A stretch of 64,000 bases of DNA from Amoebophilaceae bacterium (GTDB lineage: Bacteria > Bacteroidota > Bacteroidia > Cytophagales > Amoebophilaceae), in assembly GCA_011524725.1 (NCBI GenBank), contig WTJV01000056.1:54430-118429 (forward strand), given 5' to 3'. Position numbers and translations under genes: made by a program. Position 1 is the stretch's first letter; each line of letters begins with the position of its first letter. The notes under the pieces are model-generated. The model saw nothing but the letters and a program-made list of their open reading frames with translations, had not been told where the DNA came from and did no database searches. Below are positions 58,072 to 64,000 of the stretch, one piece after another.

Positions 58072-59583
58072 CTAAAACAGGGTGAGGATATCATCGAGAT
58101 ACCTTCTATCGTTAGCAAGTCTAGGGACTTTATGCTGATCCCCTAATTTTCCTTGTTTCTTCAGCCATTGATAGAACAACCCTTGAGGTGCGCAGTGTAC
58201 AACCGGCCTTGCTAGTACCAGATCTTGATAGCGCTTTGCCTCGTAGTCCGTATTAACTTGTTTTAGGGTAATATCTAGGATATCAATAAAGCGCTCCACA
58301 TCGTTCGGAAGTTTCGTAAATTCAATGATCCACTCATGGCTTCCTGACTTGCCTTCGGCAAAGTAACAGGGGCCTGCTGTGTAGTCACTAAGACGAGCAT
58401 CGGTAAACTGACACGCTTTTTCTATAGCTGCCTCTGCATTATCAATAACTACTTCTTCCCCAAAGACATTGATAAAGTGTTTGGTCCTACCAGTTATCTT
58501 GATTCTGAATGGTGACAGCGACGTAAACTGAATCGTATCGCCAATTTGATAACGCCATAATCCCGCATTGGTGCTAATAATTATTGCATAGACTTTTCCA
58601 AGAACGACCTCTTCCAGGCCAATAGCCTTCGGCTGCTCCTGCTCAATCTCATCCAACGGTATAAATTCATAAAAAATGCCATGATCCAGCAGCAGCAGCA
58701 TGTCTTTTGCATCTACTTGATCTTGTACAGCAAAAAATCCCTCAGAGGCATTATAAACTTCTAAGTAATGTAACTCTTTTGATGAGATGGATTGAAAAAG
58801 AGCCTTATAAGGCGAAAAAGAGATTCCCCCGTGAATGAACAGCTCCAGCATAGGCCACACATCATGGATATAAGATTTGTTTTGTAAGGCCATAACCTTC
58901 TGCAGTAGCAACAGCACCCAAGTAGGTACACCTGCTATCGAGGTAACATTCTTGTCAGAAGTAATGCTGGCCAGCTTCTCAAGCTTTGCTTCCCATTCTC
59001 CCATCAAGGCAGTCGTCAGATCAGGTGTCCTGCCCCACTGTGCCCAAAAGGGTAGATTTTTCATAAGCACTGCTGATACGTCGCCGTAACGCACATCCGA
59101 ACCAGGATGAGAGATACTAGGATATAGACTGCCTCCTAGACCAACAGTCTTACCTTGTGCCACGCAACTATCCGGATAGTTATTGATGTAAATCGCAAGC
59201 ATATCTTTTCCTGCCTTGTAATGTCCCTCTTGTAGTGCTTCCGGCGATACAGGGATGAACTTACTGCTTGCATTGGTGGTACCTGAGGACTTAGCAAACC
59301 ATTCGATAGCAGTAGGCCATAGTACGTTTTGCTCACCTTTGAGTATACGTTCTATGTAGGGATACAACTGCTCATAAGTATGTACAGGAACACGCGTTTG
59401 AAAATCTTTTATGCATTGGATGGAATCAAACGCAAACTTCTTTCCAAAAAATGTTTGTTGGCCTTTCTTGATAAGCTGCCGAAACTGACGTTCTTGTGTC
59501 TCAATGGGGTCATTTTTAGAATACGCTAAGTTGGATAATCGTTTCTTGGCAAGAAAATTAAATGATCTTTGTAATAGTTGCAT
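58072..59583 (-). CDS. GH3-family acyl-adenylate-forming amido synthetase
   Basis: 503 residues matching the GH3 (auxin-responsive promoter) family throughout. The ATP/AMP-loop EWFAKSSGTTNASSKFIPVS near 90-109 is the phosphate-binding motif. FIHGGISFSPYKALF, the adenylate-binding YNASEGFFAVQ near 280-290 and the hinge-region WRYQIGDTIQFTSL with TGRTKHFINVFGEE follow in order. Plant GH3 enzymes join amino acids to jasmonate, auxin or benzoates; bacterial members exist in Bacteroidota with largely unknown substrates. It stands alone between the E2 gene and floA, with no neighbouring biosynthetic genes to indicate a product. Confidence 0.88.
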   Translation of the reverse strand: MQLLQRSFNFLAKKRLSNLAYSKNDPIETQERQFRQLIKKGQQTFFGKKFAFDSIQCIKDFQTRVPVHTYEQLYPYIERILKGEQNVLWPTAIEWFAKSSGTTNASSKFIPVSPEALQEGHYKAGKDMLAIYINNYPDSCVAQGKTVGLGGSLYPSISHPGSDVRYGDVSAVLMKNLPFWAQWGRTPDLTTALMGEWEAKLEKLASITSDKNVTSIAGVPTWVLLLLQKVMALQNKSYIHDVWPMLELFIHGGISFSPYKALFQSISSKELHYLEVYNASEGFFAVQDQVDAKDMLLLLDHGIFYEFIPLDEIEQEQPKAIGLEEVVLGKVYAIIISTNAGLWRYQIGDTIQFTSLSPFRIKITGRTKHFINVFGEEVVIDNAEAAIEKACQFTDARLSDYTAGPCYFAEGKSGSHEWIIEFTKLPNDVERFIDILDITLKQVNTDYEAKRYQDLVLARPVVHCAPQGLFYQWLKKQGKLGDQHKVPRLANDRRYLDDILTLF

Positions 59584-59920
59584 AAAACATTGTAATTAGA
59601 ATAGTCTATGACCGAGTACTCAACGATGCTCCCTAAAGAGACCAATCAAGGCATCTATGATAAATTTTTTGACTGCTTCCAGTACGCTAAAATAGCAAGC
59701 TTCACCTAACTACGACGCTGTTGCGTCGTAGTTAGCGAACGCTGACTTGAAAAAAGTCTACGACTAAGTAAGCGCTACAACAGCCAACCCAGCAAAAACC
59801 TAGACACAATTTATTACCTTGCGTATCTGAAATAAATGAGCATACTTGCCTTGCAGATGCTCCTATTTAAGAGGCTGCTTCGTAATTGTCCAGTCTATCC
59901 AATTTAAATTTTTTACACTT
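59584..59920. other. Divergent intergenic region between the GH3 gene and floA
   Basis: About 340 bases upstream of both genes. It contains the strong hairpin at 59706-59735 (listed separately) and a small second one, GACTTGAAAAAAGTC, at about 59751-59765. Promoters for both genes should be here. No small gene is convincing. Confidence 0.4.
59706..59735. promoter_or_regulatory. Perfect 13-bp inverted repeat in a divergent promoter region
   Basis: CTAACTACGACGC (59706-59718), loop TGTT, GCGTCGTAGTTAG (59723-59735). No T-tract follows directly, and both flanking genes read away from it, so it is unlikely to terminate either. It could be an operator, a cruciform, or an isolated small hairpin repeat. 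Confidence 0.6.
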
Positions 59921-60904
59921 ATGGACTCTTTATCTCTTACGTTACTACTGGGCACCACGCTTGTCAGTGCATTTGTGTTTCTACATTTTGTGCCTATCAA
60001 TTTATGGATTACAGCCCTATTCTCTGGCGTTCGTGTTGGGCTGTTCGAATTGGTATTTATGCGCATCCGTAAGGTACCCCCACGGGTGATCGTAGACTCC
60101 TTGATCACAGCCACCAAAGCAGGCCTCAGTGTGACCACCTCAGAAATTGAAACGCACTACTTAGCAGGGGGGCACGTCCCTTCAGTGATACGGGCGCTCA
60201 TCTCTGCGGATAAAGCCAATATTAAGCTCTCATTCAAACAAGCTACTGCTATTGACCTAGCAGGCCGCGATGTATTTGAAGCAGTACAAATATCGGTAAA
60301 TCCCAAAGTGATCAACACGCCATCAGTGGCTGCTGTAGCTACTGACGGTATTCAGTTGATTGCTAAAGCGCGGGTGACAGTGCGGGCTAATATTCAACAA
60401 CTCGTAGGTGGTGCTGGTGAAGAAACTATCTTGGCCAGAGTGGGCGAAGGCATTGTAACTTCCATTGGTTGTGCGCAAACGCACAAAGAGGTACTGGCTA
60501 AGCCTGACCAAATCTCTAAGCTGGTGCTGGACCGAGGTCTGGATGCAGGTACTGCTTTTGAGATTCTCTCTATCGACATTGCTGATGTAGATGTAGGCGA
60601 TAACATCGGTGCTAAGCTCCAGATAGATCAAGCCAATGCAGACTTGAGGGTGGCAGAGGCTAAGGCAGAAGAACGTAGAGCCATGGCTGTAGCAGTAGAA
60701 CAAGAGATGAAAGCCAAGTCACAAGAAGCACGGGCACAGGTGATTCTGGCTGAAGCCGAAATACCCAAGTCCATGGCTGCAGCTTTCGAAAAAGGCAACC
60801 TAGGAATTATGGACTACTATCGTATGCAAAACATTAAAGCAGATACCAGCATGCGTAAAGCGATTTCAGAGGAGGAGGTGAAACCAATAAGAGAGGAGGA
60901 GTAA
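59921..60904 (+). CDS. floA: Flotillin-like SPFH membrane protein FloA
   Basis: 327 residues from ATG 59921; earlier in-frame starts add non-conserved residues. A short N-terminal hydrophobic region ([22 protein letters not shown]) is followed by the FloA/YqfA (UPF0365) core: [42 protein letters not shown] and [19 protein letters not shown] helical tail rich in Ala/Glu ([20 protein letters not shown]) ends near [20 protein letters not shown]. Such proteins organise ordered membrane microdomains. The last ten residues are strongly acidic. Confidence 0.93.
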   Translation: MDSLSLTLLLGTTLVSAFVFLHFVPINLWITALFSGVRVGLFELVFMRIRKVPPRVIVDSLITATKAGLSVTTSEIETHYLAGGHVPSVIRALISADKANIKLSFKQATAIDLAGRDVFEAVQISVNPKVINTPSVAAVATDGIQLIAKARVTVRANIQQLVGGAGEETILARVGEGIVTSIGCAQTHKEVLAKPDQISKLVLDRGLDAGTAFEILSIDIADVDVGDNIGAKLQIDQANADLRVAEAKAEERRAMAVAVEQEMKAKSQEARAQVILAEAEIPKSMAAAFEKGNLGIMDYYRMQNIKADTSMRKAISEEEVKPIREEE

Positions 60905-60965
60905 GTTGCACATTAGCTAGTCAAGCCTTAATAACTCATTTCTAAACTTAATACTCAGCGAGGCC

Positions 60966-61022
60966 TACGTAGTTTGCCCTCGCCGGGCAGGCGTTCCTTT
61001 TTGTCTACCACACAAAAAGGAA
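60966..61022 (+). repeat. Dispersed repeat copy B with a perfect 11-bp hairpin
   Basis: Matches copy A at 42044 with two mismatches in the first 46 bases, includes the same TTCCTTTTTGT / ACAAAAAGGAA hairpin (60994-61004 and 61012-61022), and remains alignable to about 61100, with an internal gap of roughly 50 bases relative to copy A. It lies between the convergent floA and rimM genes, where it could act as a terminator. Confidence 0.8.
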
Positions 61023-61168
61023 CCGAAAAAAGTCACCGCTGAGGGAACCGGGCTACCTTGGCTGGTCCCTTTGAATACCGTAACGTAGCATGGCCTAAGT
61101 CAATAAAATGATCCTTGCTTAAGAGACAACTAGCTACTAGCTATGTTCCTAACCACGCGACTTGTGCA

Positions 61169-61690
61169 TCAGCTCATTGCCTTGATAAAGCCACTAGGTA
61201 GGTGGACAAGAATCGTTTGTTGGGCATGGTCTATGTGTGTAACAATATCCTCGTGGTAAGGAATAAGAAGCTCTTGGTCTCGACAGGCGATGGCCAAAAG
61301 CTTTTGCTGAGAAGAAGGTGTATAGATAGCTTGTACGGTGCCTAAACTTCCTTCCTGAACATCTACCACACGGTAGCCAAGGACTCTGTCTAGATGCACT
61401 TCTCGGAGAGGCAACTGAGGTAGCATACCCTGTGGTACAAATATGAATCGGCTTTTCAAATCATGGGCATCCTTAGGATCATCCACGCCTTCTAGCTTGA
61501 GAATGGCTTTGTGGTGCTGCCAAAAAAATCGCTCTATGCTATAAGGAACCAGGGTGTGGTTGATTTGAATAAATAGGCTGCTTAGGCTACTCAAGTCGGG
61601 TATATCATCATAAAGCTTAACCACCAAGTCCCCCCGAAGGCCTTGCTTCCGCTGAATTACGCCTAGCTCCATGTATTCTGTGGTGTCCAT
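61169..61690 (-). CDS. rimM: 16S rRNA processing protein RimM
   Basis: Assists late maturation of the 30S subunit and binds ribosomal protein S19. 173 residues: an N-terminal RimM beta-barrel (LGVIQRKQGLRGDLVVKLYDD) and a C-terminal PRC-barrel (LDRVLGYRVVDVQEGSLG, then LLIPYHEDIVTHIDH). Normal length. It lies 24 bases downstream of murE in the same direction; the usual neighbours rpsP and trmD are not present. Confidence 0.92.
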   Translation of the reverse strand: MDTTEYMELGVIQRKQGLRGDLVVKLYDDIPDLSSLSSLFIQINHTLVPYSIERFFWQHHKAILKLEGVDDPKDAHDLKSRFIFVPQGMLPQLPLREVHLDRVLGYRVVDVQEGSLGTVQAIYTPSSQQKLLAIACRDQELLIPYHEDIVTHIDHAQQTILVHLPSGFIKAMS

Positions 61691-61714
61691 AGGAAAGCAA
61701 AAGAATCGATAGAC

Positions 61715-63181
61715 TTACCCTTGCAGCAATATATCTTGTACTATTTTTCTATCATCAAAAGGATGACATATACCCTGTATTTCTTGGTAATTCTCATGTC
61801 CCTTGCCAGCTATCAAAACTATGTCATGTGGCTGTGCCAGTTGGCAAGCTACTTTGATGGCTTCGGCCCTATCGATAATCGTCATGGCCCGCTGCTGCTG
61901 TTCAGGTGTCATTCCTGTTTTCATATCTCGAATGATTGCTTGCGGTGCTTCGCTACGAGGATTATCGGATGTGAAAATGACACGATCACTCAACCTCAAC
62001 GCAATTTGTGCCATGCGTGGTCGCTTCGTTTTGTCTCGGTCTCCTCCACACCCTACGACAGTAATAATGTGACCTGACTTACTCCTAATTTGATGGATGG
62101 TCATTAGCACATTCTTCAGAGCATCAGGCGTATGGGCATAATCGACAATGGCATCGAAGCCTGCCTGAGTATGCATAGGCTGAAATCTACCTTGTGTAGG
62201 AGGTAGTGTGGATAAAGCAGTGAGTGCTTCCTGATCGTCGACTCCAAGGAGTCGAGCAACCGCGTAGGCAGCAAGGACGTTATAAGCATTAAAAGTACCC
62301 ACCAACTGAACCCAAACAGGCCGATTGGCTATGTATAGCTCTAGCCCCTGCATCGTATTCGTAAGAATCTTGGCCGTAAAGGTAGCAGGTGCCCTGATAG
62401 AAAAACTGTGAACTGTAGCCTTGGTGTTTTGTATCATCACTACACCACGCTTATCATCGACATTGCACAATGCAAAAGCACCCGCTGGTAAGTCATCGAA
62501 AAGCTTCTTCTTGGCTTGAATATAGGCGTCAAACGTTAGGTGGTAATCCAGATGGTCGTGTGTAATGTTCAAAAACACAGCGCCAGCCAGTGCTAATCCT
62601 GCTATACGCTCCTGAACAATGGCGTGTGAGCTTGCCTCCATAAAACAATACTGGCAACCCTGTGCCACCATACGTGCTAACAGCGCGTTGGTCTGAATAG
62701 CATCTAATGTTGTTAAGGTAGTGGGTATTGTTTGCGTATCAACCTTATTATGAATGGTAGAGAGCATACCCACACGATAGCCTAGCTGCCTGAAAAGTCC
62801 ATAGAGCAAGTGGACCGTACTCGTTTTTCCGTTAGTCCCCGTCACCGCTACTAATTTCAATTGGGTAGAAGGACGACTATAAAAATTAGCGGCGATAATG
62901 CCTAGGGCTTGTGCCGTGTCTTGTACTACCACATAGGTGACATGGCTTACGGGGTCATCAGGCATGGATTCACAAACTACGACTATACTTCCTGCTGCAA
63001 TAGCTTCCTGAATATGGTCGTGTCCATCTACTTGAGTTCCTCTAAGGGCTACAAACAACGTAGCCTTGTTGATGGTACGAGAATCAAAACTAACGGCCTG
63101 GACTCGGACCGCTTGATGACCGATAAGTTTATGAACGGTAACACCTTGGAGTAGGGCGGATAGTGAGTAGTCTTTTGTCAA
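61715..63181 (-). CDS. murE: UDP-MurNAc-tripeptide ligase MurE (meso-diaminopimelate type)
   Basis: 488 residues. The Mur-ligase order is complete: an N-terminal uridine-binding domain (VSFDSRTINKATLFVALRGT), the P-loop GTNGKT at 115-120, FLNITHDHLDYH in the central domain, and a C-terminal domain with DYAHTPDALKNVL, GCGGDRDKTKRPRM and the DNPR motif at 406-409. DNPR is the signature for adding meso-diaminopimelate rather than lysine. With murD, ftsW and uppS in the same window it argues for retained peptidoglycan synthesis. Confidence 0.95.
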   Translation of the reverse strand: MTKDYSLSALLQGVTVHKLIGHQAVRVQAVSFDSRTINKATLFVALRGTQVDGHDHIQEAIAAGSIVVVCESMPDDPVSHVTYVVVQDTAQALGIIAANFYSRPSTQLKLVAVTGTNGKTSTVHLLYGLFRQLGYRVGMLSTIHNKVDTQTIPTTLTTLDAIQTNALLARMVAQGCQYCFMEASSHAIVQERIAGLALAGAVFLNITHDHLDYHLTFDAYIQAKKKLFDDLPAGAFALCNVDDKRGVVMIQNTKATVHSFSIRAPATFTAKILTNTMQGLELYIANRPVWVQLVGTFNAYNVLAAYAVARLLGVDDQEALTALSTLPPTQGRFQPMHTQAGFDAIVDYAHTPDALKNVLMTIHQIRSKSGHIITVVGCGGDRDKTKRPRMAQIALRLSDRVIFTSDNPRSEAPQAIIRDMKTGMTPEQQQRAMTIIDRAEAIKVACQLAQPHDIVLIAGKGHENYQEIQGICHPFDDRKIVQDILLQG

Positions 63182-63548
63182 GTTTATGGAAGCTAGTGGT
63201 TGGCAAATGGCCGAGTAGGTACTAAACTAGTTACCCCCTAAGAAAGGGAGAATTCATCGAATATTAAGCGCTAGGAGCGCTATTTTTTCATTTACTTCAA
63301 AAGTAGGCTAGCAAAAAACGTAAGAAAAGCACAATTCCCCTCTAAAACCTTGCAAAAAATGAGGGGCACCTCGCCGGCGGGGGCAATCACGGCCTGCGGG
63401 TTTTTTAACGTGCTCTCCACCAAGGCGACAATTTTGCATTGCGGAAAATGTTCAAATCTGCGTGGCAGACAAAAAGGAATGCCTCCCCGGCGAGGGGATA
63501 CCACGTATGCATCGCTGAGTACTAAGATGGGAAATGAGTTGTTAAAGC
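63182..63548. other. Intergenic region with a short hairpin and repeat copy C
   Basis: About 370 bases. A 6-base stem AGCGCT/AGCGCT with a 3-base loop (63267-63281), followed by TTTTTT, looks like a small plus-strand terminator but has no plus-strand gene in front of it. The minus-strand frame 63292-63552 mostly translates the repeat (63462-63507) and a similar GC-rich stretch at 63370-63382; I do not treat it as a gene. The murE promoter should lie at the left end. Confidence 0.4.
63462..63507 (-). repeat. Dispersed repeat copy C (partial, opposite orientation)
   Basis: On the minus strand this reads TACGTGGTATCCCCTCGCC and onward through TTCCTTTTTGTCT. It matches copy A over 46 bases with six mismatches. 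The second arm of the hairpin is not preserved, so this is a truncated or decayed copy. Confidence 0.7.
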
Positions 63549-63971
63549 TCAACTAATTAGGAAAGAAGTAACATCAGCTGTTTCCCTTCCTACGCTGCCT
63601 TCTGGTGGGAGCGTTTTTTCTTTCTTAAGAAAACGTGAGTTTGCTTCACTTTTATCAGATTGCTCAAGTTTTCCTGACTTATCCCAATCTATCTTTGCTG
63701 ATGCCAATGAGGACAAAAGGTTATTTATTAGATCCCTCAAGCTTTTTGGCAAATAATAATGATCATAGTAATCACCAGAAGCAACAGCATTTTTTTCTTT
63801 TACGACTTCATAAGGTATTATCATATGTATGTGTTGCTCATATTGATAAGTCTCAACATCATCTCTCGATACAGTTTTCTTACGTTCGGTTAGGTATTGT
63901 GTCGGCTTAGCTACATCTCCCTTTTTAAGATTGACCGCAGTACTATGACGTTGCCCCATTTTTAGGACCAT
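63549..63971 (-). CDS. Hypothetical protein, 140 residues
   Basis: A complete frame with a stop upstream (TAG at 63996-63998) and ATG starts at codons 1 and 5. The product is hydrophilic, Lys/Glu/Asp-rich, with no signal peptide or membrane segment. A central aromatic patch (YQYEQHIHMIIPYEVV, then DYYDHYYLPKSLRDLI) is followed by a predicted helix (LINNLLSSLASAKI) and a charged tail. I do not recognise a family. It is adjacent to decayed repeat sequence, so it may be a fragment of a larger former gene. Confidence 0.4.
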   Translation of the reverse strand: MVLKMGQRHSTAVNLKKGDVAKPTQYLTERKKTVSRDDVETYQYEQHIHMIIPYEVVKEKNAVASGDYYDHYYLPKSLRDLINNLLSSLASAKIDWDKSGKLEQSDKSEANSRFLKKEKTLPPEGSVGRETADVTSFLIS

Positions 63972-64000
63972 TTTTAAGTAGAGATTCCCGTGTTCCTATA

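Noticed and set aside
57894..58085. Plus-strand 63-codon frame between the E2 and GH3 genes
   Set aside because: It overlaps the GH3 stop, has no recognisable motif and no supporting context.
63292..63552. Minus-strand 86-codon frame before murE
   Set aside because: It largely translates dispersed repeat copy C and nearby GC-rich repeat-like sequence, so it is unlikely to be a gene.

Overview
The window reads as chromosomal DNA of a host-associated (probably obligate intracellular) member of the Bacteroidota, most like the Amoebophilus/Cardinium group. This placement is inferred from gene content, without a database search. The supporting features are the uppS-bamA-ompH-surA envelope cluster in Bacteroidota style, very long kinesin-light-chain-type TPR lipoproteins in tandem, an Rpn/PD-(D/E)XK 'transposase-like' nuclease, PnuC for importing an NAD precursor, a GH3-type adenylating enzyme, several SSS-type symporters fused to signalling domains, decayed paralogues and dispersed hairpin repeats. 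No rRNA, tRNA, CRISPR array or classical insertion sequence was recognised.

Layout. 1-6.3 kb: the edge of a lipoprotein gene, rluD, a symporter plus RelA/SpoT-type HD pair that looks like a split fusion gene, and tyrS. 6.7-25.3 kb: the most unusual part, four giant same-strand genes. Three encode paralogous lipoproteins carrying a DNA-polymerase-beta-type nucleotidyltransferase signature followed by kinesin-light-chain-like TPRs. The third in order encodes a secreted class-3 lipase fused to an NB-ARC/STAND ATPase and TPRs. A 57-codon relic of another lipoprotein of the family lies between. This looks like a locally amplified battery of surface or secreted host-interaction proteins. 25.4-35.7 kb: yifB/comM, surA, ompH, bamA, uppS, queA, an outer-membrane barrel and a CPBP protease; this is mainly envelope biogenesis. 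35.8-39.4 kb: a broken symporter/kinase-like/HD gene. 39.5-42.0 kb: murD-ftsW. 42.0-43.5 kb: an Rpn nuclease between repeat hairpins. 43.5-53.0 kb: an AddB-like nuclease and an AddA-like helicase, separated by the only intact copy of the symporter/kinase-like/HD fusion. 53.1-64 kb: grpE-dnaJ, xerD, pnuC, an acyltransferase E2, GH3, floA, rimM, murE and an orphan small gene.

How the genes work together. The housekeeping genes show that peptidoglycan synthesis (murD, murE with the meso-diaminopimelate DNPR motif, ftsW, uppS) and outer-membrane assembly (bamA, ompH, surA) are retained. Three copies of one architecture (SSS transporter, degenerate histidine-kinase-like linker, alarmone-hydrolase-type HD domain) occur at different stages of decay: one intact, one split with a good HD domain, one disrupted with a ruined HD domain. 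If the HD domain is active, the intact protein would couple solute sensing or transport directly to (p)ppGpp removal. That architecture, the NTase-TPR lipoprotein array and the lipase-STAND-TPR protein are the best candidates for undescribed biology here.
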